64,000 nt of DNA from Rhodospira trueperi (GCF_900101965.1 NZ_FNAP01000002.1:186001-250000); one strand, 5' to 3'; counted from the stretch's first letter, positions 29,454-39,040 are shown. Made by a program: numbers and translations. The notes: a model not told the origin generated them from the letters alone.

Positions 29454-29490
29454 GTGCCTTTGGTCGGAAAGGCACCGGGGCCAAGGCCCC
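29454..29490 (+). terminator. Tandem hairpins between aminotransferase and TAXI receptor
   Basis: GTGCCTTT/AAAGGCAC (29454-29475, six-base loop) is followed immediately by GGGGCC-AA-GGCCCC (29477-29490). No T-run follows. They lie in the 268-base gap after the aminotransferase stop and could partly terminate or punctuate the transcript before the receptor gene, whose product is needed in excess. Confidence 0.45.
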
Positions 29491-29635
29491 GTTCCTGATC
29501 GGAGCCGCGCCACGGCGTCGGTTCTGTGTGAAACGTGCCGATCCGTCCGGACCGGCGCGCCATCCGGAGCGGTGATCGGGTCTGCCGACCGCCGTCTTCG
29601 GGCAATGAGACAATTGGAACCTGGAGGTTCAAGCC

Positions 29636-30613
29636 ATGAAGAGTCTGACCGCCGCATCCGTCGGCGCCCTGTTCGCCGCCGGTCTGATGACCGCCGGCCC
29701 CGCGTCCGCCGCCGATCAGCAGTTCATCACCATCGGCACCGGCGGTGTCACGGGTGTGTACTACCCCACCGGCGGCGCCATCTGCCGTCTGGTGAACAAG
29801 AACCGCTCGGAGCATGGCATCCGCTGCTCGGTCGAGAGCACCGGCGGCTCGGTCTACAACCTCAACACCATCCGCGCCGGCGAGCTTGATTTCGGCGTGG
29901 TGCAGTCCGACTGGCAGTACCACTCCTACAACGGGACCTCGAAGTTCGAGGAGGCCGGGCCGTTCGAGGACCTGCGGGCCGTGTTCTCCGTGCACCCCGA
30001 GCCGTTCACCGTGGTTGCCCGCGCCGATGCCAACGTCCGCGACTTCGACGAGCTTGAAGGCAAGCGCATGAACGTCGGCAACCCCGGCTCCGGCCAGCGC
30101 GGCACCATCGAGGTGCTGCTGAACGAGATGGGCTGGTCGTTCGACAACTTCTCCCTGGCCACCGAGTTGAAGGCCGCCGAGCAGTCCCAGGCGCTGTGCG
30201 ACAACAACATCGACGCCTTCGTCTACACCGTCGGCCATCCGAACGGCTCCATCCAGGAAGCCACGACGGCCTGCGACGCCAACTTGGTGAACGTGCACAA
30301 CGAGGCCACCGACAAGCTGGTCAGCGAGAATCCCTACTACTCCTATGCGACGATTCCGGGCGGGATGTACCGGGGGACCGACGAGGACACCACCACGTTC
30401 GGCGTGCGCGCCACGATCGTGACGTCCACCGCCGTGTCGGAAGACGTCGTCTACGAACTGGTCAAGGCGGTGTTCGAGAACTTCGAGGACTTCAAGAAAC
30501 TGCATCCGGCGTTCTCCGTCCTGACCAAGGAAGAGATGGCCACCGCGTCGCTGTCCGCGCCGCTGCATCCGGGCGCCGAGAAGTACTACCGTGAGGTCGG
30601 CCTGATCGAGTAG
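29636..30613 (+). CDS. TAXI-family TRAP transporter substrate-binding protein
   Basis: Periplasmic receptor of a TRAP transporter. 325 residues with a Sec signal peptide (about 1-26, ending ASAADQ). The TAXI hallmarks are present: [26 protein letters not shown], then [25 protein letters not shown], and [11 protein letters not shown]. Cys residues 54, 67, 190 and 215 or nearby may form disulfides. CTGGAGG lies upstream of the ATG. TAXI receptors usually bind dicarboxylates or amino acids such as glutamate; which one here is unknown. Its permease follows after 428 bases. Confidence 0.92.
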   Translation: MKSLTAASVGALFAAGLMTAGPASAADQQFITIGTGGVTGVYYPTGGAICRLVNKNRSEHGIRCSVESTGGSVYNLNTIRAGELDFGVVQSDWQYHSYNGTSKFEEAGPFEDLRAVFSVHPEPFTVVARADANVRDFDELEGKRMNVGNPGSGQRGTIEVLLNEMGWSFDNFSLATELKAAEQSQALCDNNIDAFVYTVGHPNGSIQEATTACDANLVNVHNEATDKLVSENPYYSYATIPGGMYRGTDEDTTTFGVRATIVTSTAVSEDVVYELVKAVFENFEDFKKLHPAFSVLTKEEMATASLSAPLHPGAEKYYREVGLIE

Positions 30614-30739
30614 GACCGCGCCGTCGGTGAAACCTCGCGGGGTGGGCGCTCGGAGCCCGCTCCGCGCGGACCCCTCATGTATTCCCAGCATTTCTCATGA
30701 TGGCTGGACGACAATGGACCGGACAGCGCTGCTTGGACT

Positions 30740-30865
30740 CCTCCCCCCGACGGGGGGAGGTTGGGAGGGGGGCGAGTTGGTTTGCGCGTCGGGGCCGCTT
30801 TCCGCGCCAACCCTGTGCGCGGTCCATATCAACCCCACCCCAGCCCTCCCCTGTCCAGGGGAGGG
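30740..30865. repeat. Two G/C-rich hairpins between TRAP receptor and permease genes
   Basis: CCTCCCCCC/GGGGGGAGG (30740-30760) and CCCTCCCCT/AGGGGAGGG (30844-30865), each a perfect 9-bp stem, occupy the 428-base gap 30614-31041. No gene is seen in the gap. Such CCCTCCCC-type hairpins are frequent dispersed elements in GC-rich proteobacteria. They may reduce read-through to the permease, giving more receptor than permease. Confidence 0.55.
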
Positions 30866-31041
30866 AGTTTGGTTTGCGCCCTGGGGCATCTGCCAGACAC
30901 CCACGGAACGCCGCGTGACCGGGATAGACCCAGAATGAGAACTGCTGTTGTATTCCCCCTTGGATCGATCAGGATCCGCGCCTTTCGACAAGGAACGGCG
31001 ATGCCGGTGTAGCGCGCCCCATCCGGGAGACCAGACAGCCC

Positions 31042-33636
31042 ATGAGTCAGGATCACAGCAACCGGGGGGACGGCCCCGCCAAAGCCGGAGCCGCCGAGGA
31101 CATCGTCGCCCAGGTCGAATCCGGGGCCCGTAAGCCGGACGGCTTCGCCGGCCGCGTTATCATCGCCGTCTGTCTGGCGTGGGCACTGTTCCAGCTCTGG
31201 TTCGCCTCGCCGCTGCCGTTCGTGCTCGGATTCGGTATCTTCAACGGCACGGAGGCGCGCTCCATCCACCTCGCCTTCGCGCTGTTCCTGGCCTATACCG
31301 CCTATCCGGCGTTCAAGTGGTCGCCGCGCCACCACATCCCGATCACCGATTGGATCTTCGCCTTCGTCGGCGCCTTCTGCGCGGCCTATCTGGTGCTGTT
31401 CAACGATGCCCTGGCCGACCGGCCGGGCGCGCCCACCACGATGGACATCGGCGTCGGCGTCGTCGGGCTGCTGCTGCTGCTGGAGGCCACGCGACGAGCG
31501 CTCGGTCCACCGCTGCTGATCGTGGCGCTGGTGTTCCTGGGCTACACCTTCGGCGGCCCGTACATGCCCGATGTGATCGCGCACAAGGGCGCGTCCATCG
31601 AAAAGGCGATGTCGCACTACTGGATCACGACGGAGGGCGTGTTCGGTGTCGCCCTGGGCGTGTCCACCACCATGGTATTCCTGTTCGTGCTGTTCGGCTC
31701 GTTCCTGGAACGCGCCGGGGCCGGCATGTATTTCATCCGCGTCGCCTTCGCCTTCATGGGCCACCTGCGCGGCGGCCCCGCCAAGGCGGCCGTGGTCTCG
31801 TCGGCCATGACCGGGCTGATTTCCGGCTCGTCCATCGCCAACGTGGTCACCACGGGCACCTTCACCATTCCCTTGATGAAGAAAGTCGGCTTCCCCGCCA
31901 CGAAAGCCGGCGCGGTCGAGGTCGCCTCCTCCACCAACGGACAGTTGACCCCGCCGATCATGGGCGCGGCGGCCTTCCTGATGGTCGAATATGTGGGCAT
32001 CAGCTACATCGAGGTGATGAAGCACGCCATCGTTCCGGCGCTCATCAGCTACATCGCGCTCGTCTACATCGTGCATCTCGAGGCCTGCAAGGCCGGCATG
32101 AAAGGCCTGCCACGGGCCCATGTGCGCCCCTGGCATCAGGCCGCCGTCGGCTTCCTGGGCGGGTTCCTGGTGTTCGCCGGCCTGGCGGCGGCGGTCTATT
32201 TCGGCTTCGGCTGGCTGAAGCCGGTGGCCGGCGACGCCACGCCCTGGATCGCGGCGGCCGCACTGCTGATCGCTCATGTGGCCCTGGTGCGGTTCATCAC
32301 CACGGTTCCGCCGCTGCCGGAGACCGCCGACATCGACGAACTGCCGGAACCCCGCGAGACCGTGCGCTCTGGTTTGCACTTCCTGCTGCCCGTGGTGGTG
32401 CTGGTCTGGTGCCTGATGATCGAGCGTCTGTCGCCGGGCCTGTCGGCCTTCTGGGCGGCCGTGATGATGATCTTCAACGCCGCCACGCAACGCCCGCTGG
32501 CCGCCTTCTTCCGGGGCCAAGGGCCGGAGCGGATCGCGGCCGGCGCGCGTCAGGGGTTCGCCGACGTCTACAATGGCATGATCATGGGCAGCCGCAACAT
32601 GATCGGCATCGGGGTGGCCACCGCGGCGGCCGGCATCATCGTCGGGACCGTTACCCTGACCGGCATCGGGCAGGTGCTGACCGAGTTCATCGAGTACCTG
32701 TCCGGCGGCTCGCTGATGATCATGCTGCTGCTGACCGCCGTGACCAGTCTTCTCCTGGGCATGGGCTTGCCGACGACGGCGAACTACATCGTCGTCTCCA
32801 CCCTGATGGCCCCGGTCATCGTCACCCTGGGGGCCGAGAACGGTCTGATCGTGCCCCTGATCGCCGCCCACATGTTCGTGTTCTACTTCGGCATCCTGGC
32901 CGACGATACCCCGCCGGTGGGACTGGCCGCGTTCGCCGCCTCCGCCATCTCGGGCGCCGACCCGATCAAGACCGGCATCCAGGGCTTCATCTATGACATC
33001 CGCACGGCGATTCTGCCGTTCCTGTTCATCTTCAACACCGAACTGCTGCTGATCGGCGTGGAGTCGTGGGCGCACGCGGCGTTCGTGTTCGCCTTCGCCC
33101 TGGTGGCCATGCTGACCTTTGCCGCCGCGACGCAGGGCTATTTCGTCGCGCGCTCGCGCTGGTACGAGACCATCGGCCTGCTGCTGGTGGCCTTCACCCT
33201 GTTCCGGCCCGGGTTCTGGATGGATATGGTCGAGCCGGAACTGAGCGTCATGGACGCCACCAAAATCGAGGCCATGGCCGAACAGATGCCCCCCAACGGC
33301 CGCCTGCGGGTTCGCGTGGAGGGCATGACCCTGGAGGGCGACGAGGTCAGCAAGGCGGTGATGCTGCCGCTGGGCGCGCCCGGAACGGGCGAAGAGCGCC
33401 TGCTCAACGCCGGCCTGGAATTGCGCGACGAGGACGGCCGCATGCTGGTGGACAACATCGTCTTCGCCAGCGCCGCCGAGCGGCTGGGCTTCGATTTCGA
33501 TTGGGAGATCACCCAGGTCATGGTGCCCAACGAGAACCGCCCGCCGGATCAGCTGTTCTTCATTCCGGCGCTGGGGCTGCTCGGTCTGATCTGGTGGATG
33601 CAGAGCGCACGCGCGCGCCGACAGGAGGCATCCTGA
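31042..33636 (+). CDS. TRAP transporter fused permease (4TM + 12TM), TAXI type
   Basis: Inner-membrane permease in which the small (DctQ-like) and large (DctM-like) subunits are fused, as is usual for TAXI systems. 864 residues with many hydrophobic segments. DctM-like signatures include STTMVFLFVLFGSFLERAG, GSSIANVVTTGTFTIPLMKK, SSTNGQLTPPIMGAAAFLM and later LGMGLPTTANYIVVSTLMAP. The last ~150 residues hold a soluble segment (about VEPELSVMDATKIEAMAEQ onward) and a final helix. Works with the TAXI receptor upstream in Na+- or H+-driven uptake. Confidence 0.93.
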   Translation: MSQDHSNRGDGPAKAGAAEDIVAQVESGARKPDGFAGRVIIAVCLAWALFQLWFASPLPFVLGFGIFNGTEARSIHLAFALFLAYTAYPAFKWSPRHHIPITDWIFAFVGAFCAAYLVLFNDALADRPGAPTTMDIGVGVVGLLLLLEATRRALGPPLLIVALVFLGYTFGGPYMPDVIAHKGASIEKAMSHYWITTEGVFGVALGVSTTMVFLFVLFGSFLERAGAGMYFIRVAFAFMGHLRGGPAKAAVVSSAMTGLISGSSIANVVTTGTFTIPLMKKVGFPATKAGAVEVASSTNGQLTPPIMGAAAFLMVEYVGISYIEVMKHAIVPALISYIALVYIVHLEACKAGMKGLPRAHVRPWHQAAVGFLGGFLVFAGLAAAVYFGFGWLKPVAGDATPWIAAAALLIAHVALVRFITTVPPLPETADIDELPEPRETVRSGLHFLLPVVVLVWCLMIERLSPGLSAFWAAVMMIFNAATQRPLAAFFRGQGPERIAAGARQGFADVYNGMIMGSRNMIGIGVATAAAGIIVGTVTLTGIGQVLTEFIEYLSGGSLMIMLLLTAVTSLLLGMGLPTTANYIVVSTLMAPVIVTLGAENGLIVPLIAAHMFVFYFGILADDTPPVGLAAFAASAISGADPIKTGIQGFIYDIRTAILPFLFIFNTELLLIGVESWAHAAFVFAFALVAMLTFAAATQGYFVARSRWYETIGLLLVAFTLFRPGFWMDMVEPELSVMDATKIEAMAEQMPPNGRLRVRVEGMTLEGDEVSKAVMLPLGAPGTGEERLLNAGLELRDEDGRMLVDNIVFASAAERLGFDFDWEITQVMVPNENRPPDQLFFIPALGLLGLIWWMQSARARRQEAS

Positions 33637-33788
33637 CGCCCCTGCGGATGAGAGCGGTTCCATCCCGCGATCCCCGCCGCCCGACGTTTACCCCGGCCAC
33701 CCCAGGCGAGTCCGCCTTGGGCGAACCGGGCGGGACAATAGGGCCGGCACCGCGTTTGCCGTGAAGGAAAACCTGCGTTATGACGCGG

Positions 33789-34460
33789 CTAAGTCACTTT
33801 TCCGTCAACCGCGTCCCAGAGAGGATTGCCCATGTCCTCGGATTGATCGTTCACGCGGCAGCAAATGCAATAGAAATACCGCATGTTCTTGAATTTCGTG
33901 TTCACGACCTTGATCGTGTTTTCAAGAGTGACGCCCGAGTGAAAAAAGCGATTGCGGACGGTCACCATGACGATTCCAAGGTTCGCCGCGATCTTTTGAA
34001 GCCCCTCGTAATCCGTCATCGCCGTCGTGATGGTCTGCGAGTCCATGCCGGAATGTCGGCCGGCAGCCTTGGACAGGATGTAGTTGGGACAGTCCGATCC
34101 CGCGCCGTAGTATCTTTCCTCGTGGCTGCCCTGTGACCAGGGCGCTCCATTCTGGAGCAGGTGACTCATACGATATGTCAGGCCATACCCAGCCTTTTGA
34201 AAAAAATTGACGCTCATTCCGTTCGGGACTCTGAATGATTTGTTATCCCGGAAGTAATAGTCGCTTTTTCCTGTTCCGTGAGCAAATATAAAGCACGCGT
34301 TCGTTTTTGATGTGTCTCCAATGACATAGTAGAACGTCAGTCTCGTAACCGGCGCGCTCCCTTTCGCAAAAGACATGGACCTCCTGAGTCTCACTTCGGA
34401 TGTCACATGATGCGTGTATTTTATAAGGACATTTGACATCTCGGCTGCGGTCTTGGTCAT
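33789..34460 (-). CDS. Low-GC orphan protein, possible Stv-like domain
   Basis: I do not firmly recognise this 223-residue product. The middle pattern ACFIFAHGTGKSDYYFRDNK, then FRVPNGMSVNFFQKAGYGLTY recalls the HG...VPxGxxVxFF arrangement of the Stv putative-adhesin domain found in polymorphic toxin proteins, but this is a weak visual match. A Cys cluster (FYCICC) lies near the C-terminus. No signal peptide or membrane helix. ATG at 34460 has GAGGGGG upstream. Base composition is clearly lower in GC than the neighbours: 34201-34260 has 24 G/C of 60, against 39 of 60 at 36001-36060, which suggests horizontal acquisition. No mobility gene is adjacent. Confidence 0.65.
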   Translation of the reverse strand: MTKTAAEMSNVLIKYTHHVTSEVRLRRSMSFAKGSAPVTRLTFYYVIGDTSKTNACFIFAHGTGKSDYYFRDNKSFRVPNGMSVNFFQKAGYGLTYRMSHLLQNGAPWSQGSHEERYYGAGSDCPNYILSKAAGRHSGMDSQTITTAMTDYEGLQKIAANLGIVMVTVRNRFFHSGVTLENTIKVVNTKFKNMRYFYCICCRVNDQSEDMGNPLWDAVDGKVT

Positions 34461-34963
34461 CACGCACCCCCTCGTCCGTCACGCGCCGTCAGCCCAGAGC
34501 CGAGGCACAAAATCCCCGAAAAAATACCAGGAATCGCGCCGGCTGTTAACGAAGTGCCGCGAATGTGTGGGGGTCTGAGCGGTTCCTGACGCCACGGCCG
34601 ACAGACGTGCCCGGTCGCTCGCGACTCCACGAGGCAATGCCCGCGAAAGGGAGCGCTAGCCCAAAAATGCAACTCCGATCCCGAAAAGCCCCGAATTCGT
34701 CGCCGTTTTGATTCAGATCAATGGCCAGCGCGGGCCGGATGACGATAGTTTTGATCCCGAACGGGCCGGTCACGGGGGTCCGTGTGATAGGAGTTCGGTT
34801 CCAGGCACAGGGTCCGGTCGGAGGGCTCTCGGGAACCGGGCGCGGATCGCCCCCGCTGCCAACGACGGGCCCACAGGCTCCGCCCGTTCAGATCACGACG
34901 GCGCCGCGCGGACATGCCATGCACCGGCGACACCGCCGGGACCAGGTGGAACGGGAGGCAGCT
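34461..34963. other. Divergent gap upstream of ccoN
   Basis: This 503-base gap separates the low-GC orphan gene (minus) from ccoN (plus). It holds a perfect FNR/FixK box at 34708-34721 and a plausible -10 (GATAGT, 34744-34749). The rest shows no gene I can support; the ccoN reading frame is open from 34721 but its first ~80 codons have no homology and no ribosome site. Confidence 0.6.
34708..34721 (+). promoter_or_regulatory. FNR/FixK box of the ccoNOQP operon
   Basis: TTGATTCAGATCAA is a perfect match to the FNR-family consensus TTGAT-N4-ATCAA. Its centre (34714.5) is about 41.5 bases before position 34756, and GATAGT at 34744-34749 sits where a -10 box would be, giving class II activator geometry. 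This predicts oxygen-limited induction of ccoNOQP with a 5' leader of about 200 bases. Confidence 0.82.
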
Positions 34964-36454
34964 TTGACGCAGGCAACCATGGCGCACGGCGCGCGCGCGG
35001 ACGGCACGGCCTATGTGGAGGGGCCGGTCAAGCTGTTCGTGCTGGCCGCGGTGTTCTGGGGCATCATCGGCTTCGTGGCCGGCGACTTCATCGCCTGGCA
35101 ACTGGCTATACCGGCCCTGAACCTCGATCTGGAGTGGACCTCGTTCGGCCGGCTGCGGCCGTTGCACACCTCGGCGGTGATCTTCGCCTTCGGCGGCAAC
35201 GTGCTATTGGGCACATCGCTGTACGTGGTGCAGCGAACGTGCCGGGCGCGGCTGTACGGCGGCGACGCCATGGGCCACATCCTGTTCTGGGGCTATCAGA
35301 TCTTCATCGTCCTGGCCGCCGTGGGCTACGTGTTGGGCATCACCCAGGGCCGCGAGTACGCCGAGCCGGAATGGTACACCGACCTGTACCTGACGGTGGT
35401 CTGGGTTCTGTATCTGGCGGCCTTCGTCGGCACCATCCTGAAGCGGCGCGAGCCCCATATCTACGTCGCCAACTGGTTCTATCTGGCGTTTATCGTCACC
35501 ATCGCTCTGCTCCACCTGGGCAACAACATGGCGGTGCCGGTGGCGCTGCTGGGCGGCGATACGTGGTGGAAGTCCTACAGCCTGTTCTCCGGCGTGCAGG
35601 ACGCCATGACCCAGTGGTGGTACGGACACAACGCCGTCGGTTTCTTCCTGACCGCCGGCTTCCTGGCCATCATGTACTACTTCGTGCCCAAGCAGGCCAA
35701 TCGACCGGTCTATTCCTACCGGCTGTCGATCGTGCACTTCTGGGCACTGATCTTCCTCTACATCTGGGCCGGGCCGCACCACCTGCACTACACCGCGCTG
35801 CCCGACTGGGCGCAGACGCTGGGCATGGTGTTCTCGGTCATGCTGTGGATGCCGTCGTGGGGCGGCATGATCAACGGCCTGATGACGCTGTCCGGTGCCT
35901 GGGACAAGCTGCGCACCGACCCCGTTCTGCGCTTCCTGGTGGTCTCCGTCGGGTTCTACGGCATGAGCACCTTCGAGGGGCCGATGATGTCGCTGAAGGC
36001 CGTCAACTCGCTGTCGCACTACACCGACTGGACGGTGGGTCACGTCCATTCCGGCGCGCTGGGCTGGGTGGCCTTCATCTCCTTCGGCGCCATCTACTTC
36101 ATGGTGCCGGCGCTGTGGAAGCGGCGCTCGCTGTACTCGCTGAAGCTGGTGTCGCTGCACTTCTGGATCGCGACCCTGGGCATCGTGCTGTACATCACCG
36201 CCATGTGGGTGTCGGGCATCATGCAGGGCCTGATGTGGCGCGCCTATGACGAGCTCGGGTTCCTCCAGTACTCGTTTATCGAGTCGGTGGAGGCCATGAA
36301 GCCGTATTACATCATCCGCGCCACCGGTGGCCTGCTGTTCATCGCCGGGGCCGTCATCATGGCCTACAACCTGTACCGCACCATCAAGGGCGACGTGGCC
36401 GAGGGCGCGCGGGACAGCGTGCCGGCCGGCGCCGCCGTCGGCGCCCAGCGATAG
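34964..36454 (+). CDS. ccoN: cbb3-type cytochrome c oxidase subunit I CcoN
   Basis: Catalytic haem-copper subunit of the high-affinity C-family oxidase; reduces O2 to water and pumps protons. About 12 membrane helices, with [15 protein letters not shown] (haem ligand His), [11 protein letters not shown] and [14 protein letters not shown] (CuB ligands), and HVHSGALGW (haem ligands). The start was placed at TTG 34964 because GGGAGG lies five bases upstream. The next ATG, at 34979, is too far from that site, and an ATG at 34919 lacks one. 496 residues. First gene of ccoNOQP. Confidence 0.94.
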   Translation: MTQATMAHGARADGTAYVEGPVKLFVLAAVFWGIIGFVAGDFIAWQLAIPALNLDLEWTSFGRLRPLHTSAVIFAFGGNVLLGTSLYVVQRTCRARLYGGDAMGHILFWGYQIFIVLAAVGYVLGITQGREYAEPEWYTDLYLTVVWVLYLAAFVGTILKRREPHIYVANWFYLAFIVTIALLHLGNNMAVPVALLGGDTWWKSYSLFSGVQDAMTQWWYGHNAVGFFLTAGFLAIMYYFVPKQANRPVYSYRLSIVHFWALIFLYIWAGPHHLHYTALPDWAQTLGMVFSVMLWMPSWGGMINGLMTLSGAWDKLRTDPVLRFLVVSVGFYGMSTFEGPMMSLKAVNSLSHYTDWTVGHVHSGALGWVAFISFGAIYFMVPALWKRRSLYSLKLVSLHFWIATLGIVLYITAMWVSGIMQGLMWRAYDELGFLQYSFIESVEAMKPYYIIRATGGLLFIAGAVIMAYNLYRTIKGDVAEGARDSVPAGAAVGAQR

Positions 36455-36465
36455 GGGGGCGGACC

Positions 36466-37260
36466 GTGAGCCTCATCAAGCAGCACAAGTTCCTGGAGAC
36501 CAACGTCTTCCTGTTGATCCTGGGCATTTTCATCACGGTGGCCGTCGGCGGGCTGGTGGAGATCGTGCCCCTGTTCTCCATCGGCTCGACGATCGAGAAT
36601 GTGCGCGGAGTGCGCCCGTACACGCCGCTGGAACTGGCCGGCCGCGACATCTACGTCCGCGAGGGCTGTTACAACTGCCACAGCCAGATGATCCGCCCGT
36701 TCCGCGACGAGATCGAGCGCTACGGGCACTACTCCCTGGCCGCCGAGAGCAAGTTCGACCATCCGTTCCAGTGGGGCTCGAAGCGCACCGGCCCCGATCT
36801 GGCCCGAGTGGGCGGCAAGTACTCCAACGAATGGCACGTCCGCCACCTGATCGACCCGCGGTCGGTGGTGCCGGAATCCATCATGCCGGGATATGCGCAT
36901 CTGGCGGCGCGACCGCTGGACTACGACACCATCGCCGCGCACATGAAGACGCTGGACGTGGTCGGACGCGGCGAGATGTACACGCCCGTCGATGGCGCCA
37001 TCGAGAACGCGGTCGCCGACCTGGAGGCCCAGGCCACGCCGGACGCCGACACGTCGGCCCTGGTGGCCCGCTACTCCGACTTCGCTTATGGCGATGATCG
37101 CGCCGAGGACGAGGCGACGACCATGGCCCTGGGCGACCTGGACGGCAATCCCGACGTCATCACCGAGATGGACGCCATGGTCGCCTACCTTCAGGTGCTG
37201 GGCACCATGGTGGACTTCACCGCCGTTGACGACACCCGCAAGGCCGAGTGGATCCGCTGA
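36466..37260 (+). CDS. ccoO: cbb3-type cytochrome c oxidase subunit II CcoO
   Basis: Membrane-anchored monohaem cytochrome c subunit. N-terminal helix at about 11-35 ([21 protein letters not shown]), then [10 protein letters not shown] with the haem-binding Cys68, Cys71 and His72; later [13 protein letters not shown] supplies the Met ligand region. 264 residues. GTG start 11 bases after the ccoN stop with a G-rich ribosome site (GGGGGG). Transfers electrons from CcoP to CcoN. Confidence 0.95.
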   Translation: MSLIKQHKFLETNVFLLILGIFITVAVGGLVEIVPLFSIGSTIENVRGVRPYTPLELAGRDIYVREGCYNCHSQMIRPFRDEIERYGHYSLAAESKFDHPFQWGSKRTGPDLARVGGKYSNEWHVRHLIDPRSVVPESIMPGYAHLAARPLDYDTIAAHMKTLDVVGRGEMYTPVDGAIENAVADLEAQATPDADTSALVARYSDFAYGDDRAEDEATTMALGDLDGNPDVITEMDAMVAYLQVLGTMVDFTAVDDTRKAEWIR

Positions 37261-37290
37261 GCGCGGCCCTCGGCCGAAGAGAGGCATGAG

Positions 37291-37479
37291 ATGGAAGCCC
37301 TGGACGCGCTCTCGGATTTCCTGCGGCAGTTCTGGGGGCTGTGGCTGATGGTGCTGTTCCTGGGCGTCGTCTGGTGGGCCTACAAGCCCGGCAACAAGGA
37401 CCGGTTCCGGGACGACGCCATGATCCCGTTCAGGGACGACGAGGCGGGCGAGGAGAGAAACGATGGCCGATCATCCTGA
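37291..37479 (+). CDS. ccoQ: cbb3-type oxidase small subunit CcoQ
   Basis: 62-residue single-helix protein: FLRQFWGLWLMVLFLGVVWWAYKPGNKDRF followed by an acidic cytosolic tail, the typical CcoQ layout, between ccoO and ccoP. It stabilises the assembled oxidase in characterised species. Its last codons overlap the ccoP start by 17 bases. Confidence 0.9.
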   Translation: MEALDALSDFLRQFWGLWLMVLFLGVVWWAYKPGNKDRFRDDAMIPFRDDEAGEERNDGRSS

Positions 37480-38344
37480 ACGCGACGAGATCACCGGCCG
37501 CTATACCACCGGGCACGAGTGGGACGGCATCAAGGAACTGAACACCCCGCTGCCCAAGTGGTGGGTGTGGGTCTTCTATGTCTGCATCGCCTGGTCGGTG
37601 GTCTATTCGGTGGTCTATCCGTCCTGGCCGGCCATGGCCGGGTTCTTCGGCGGCGTTGCCGGCTGGAATGCTCGCTCCGATCTGGCCGCCGACCTGGACG
37701 CGGCGCGCGAGGCCCGCTCCGAATGGCTCACCCAGATCGCGGCCAAGGACGTGTCCGAGGTGCTGGAGGACGACACCCTGCGCCGCTATGCCATGCGCGG
37801 CGGCGAGGTCCTGTTCAAGGAGAACTGCGCGCCCTGCCACCAGACCGGCGGCGCCGGCGCCCGCGGCTATCCCACCCTGGCCGACGACGAGTGGCTGTGG
37901 GGCGGAACGCCCGACGCCATTCTGACCACCATCCGCTACGGCATCCGCGATCAGGACAACGACGAGACCCGCTTCAGCGAGATGACCGCGTTCGGGGAAT
38001 GGGAACTGCTGACGCCGGAGCAGATCGAGGCCGTGGCCTCGTTCGTCTTCGCGCTGTCCAATGGCGAGGCGCCGGAGGAGGGCGAGGGGTACGACATCTT
38101 CGTGCAGCAGTGCTCCGCCTGCCATAGCGCCGTCCCCGGCACCGCCGACGGCGAAGGCAACCAGATGCTGGGCGGCCCGCCCTTGAACAACCGCATTTTC
38201 CTGTACGGCGGCACCCAGGAGGACATCGCCTCGCAGGTCTTCAAGCCGACGCACGGCGTCATGCCGCCGTGGGAGAACCGCCTGTCGGACGAGGAAATCA
38301 AGCAGCTCGCCGTGTACGTCCACTCGCTGGGCGGTGGGGAGTAG
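37463..38344 (+). CDS. ccoP: cbb3-type cytochrome c oxidase subunit III CcoP
   Basis: Membrane-anchored dihaem cytochrome c that accepts electrons from periplasmic cytochromes. N-terminal DGIKELNTPLPKWW motif and helix at about 34-54, then two class I haem c sites: CAPCH (Cys122, Cys125, His126) and CSACH (Cys217, Cys220, His221), with GVMPPW providing a Met ligand. 293 residues. No ccoGHIS assembly genes follow; those must lie elsewhere. Confidence 0.95.
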   Translation: MADHPERDEITGRYTTGHEWDGIKELNTPLPKWWVWVFYVCIAWSVVYSVVYPSWPAMAGFFGGVAGWNARSDLAADLDAAREARSEWLTQIAAKDVSEVLEDDTLRRYAMRGGEVLFKENCAPCHQTGGAGARGYPTLADDEWLWGGTPDAILTTIRYGIRDQDNDETRFSEMTAFGEWELLTPEQIEAVASFVFALSNGEAPEEGEGYDIFVQQCSACHSAVPGTADGEGNQMLGGPPLNNRIFLYGGTQEDIASQVFKPTHGVMPPWENRLSDEEIKQLAVYVHSLGGGE

Positions 38345-38393
38345 GCAACGCTGTGGGCCGGGCGGGTGACCGACACCTCCGGCCCTCTCCGCC

Positions 38394-38717
38394 TCAGGCG
38401 ATCCCCAGGAACAGGGCCAGTGATCGGGTGACGGCGAGCAGGGTGTCCTCGTCGAGGCGGCCGAACGGGTCGCTCATTCTTTCCCGCCGGACGGTCATGG
38501 CCTTGTCCACCATCACCTGCGACGGTTTGCGCAGCCCGTTGTCCGGCCCCGGGTCGACATCCAGCCGAATCATGGGGGCGTCGATCCGTGTCCCCGACAG
38601 CAGCAGCACCGTGACGGTGGCGGTCGCGGGATATCCGTCGGCCTGAATTACGAGGGCGGGGCGCGGTTTGCCGAAATCACCGGGAACGGCGACGGTGACA
38701 AGGTCTCCGCGCCTCAC
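38394..38717 (-). CDS. MazF/PemK-family toxin (endoribonuclease)
   Basis: Toxin of a type II toxin-antitoxin pair; MazF-fold proteins cleave mRNA. 107 residues with the family start RRGDLVTVAVPGDFGKPRPALVIQ, then a SGTRIDAPMIRLDV strand and LRKPSQVMVDKAMTVRRERM, matching the MazF core (SxxMxDx). GTG start overlaps the antitoxin stop (GTGA), giving translational coupling in the usual antitoxin-first order. Confidence 0.9.
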   Translation of the reverse strand: MRRGDLVTVAVPGDFGKPRPALVIQADGYPATATVTVLLLSGTRIDAPMIRLDVDPGPDNGLRKPSQVMVDKAMTVRRERMSDPFGRLDEDTLLAVTRSLALFLGIA

Positions 38718-38938
38718 GCCTCGGACTCGTCGTCAAGATCCTGCAAGCCGGCGTCCAGCGCGTCCAGCAAGTCCGGATCCGCCCGGTCGGCTTCGGCCAA
38801 GGCCAGACACTGCCGTCGGATTTCCTCGGCGAAGCCGGGGTGGCGGGTGTCGGGTACCCAGATCTGGACCGGTCGCAGGCCCTGGGCGCGCAGGGCGGCG
38901 CGGCGCTTGCGCACGCGTTCGGCGGCGGACTGGGCCAT
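38714..38938 (-). CDS. MazE-like (DUF3018) antitoxin
   Basis: 74-residue protein: basic N-terminus (MAQSAAERVRKRRAALRAQ), a conserved LRPVQIWVPDTRHPGFAEEIRRQ segment typical of DUF3018 antitoxins, and an acidic C-terminus (LDALDAGLQDLDDESEA) expected to wrap the toxin. GGAGG precedes the ATG; the frame stays open upstream without homology. Paired with the MazF-like gene downstream and transcribed from the palindrome-overlapped promoter upstream. Confidence 0.87.
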   Translation of the reverse strand: MAQSAAERVRKRRAALRAQGLRPVQIWVPDTRHPGFAEEIRRQCLALAEADRADPDLLDALDAGLQDLDDESEA

Positions 38939-39040
38939 GATCGCCTCCGGTTCACTTTCTCTGATCGGCCAACACCTGTACGGGGCCCGGTTTGGCCTCG
39001 GCGACGTCGCCGCGCCAGCGTGGTCGCGCTGGGAACGCCC

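Noticed and set aside
30829-33663. A ~940-codon open frame on the minus strand opposite the TRAP permease, rich in His/Gln/Gly/Arg
   Set aside because: It is exactly antisense to a well-supported permease, its composition is that of GC-rich antisense translation, and no domain is recognisable.
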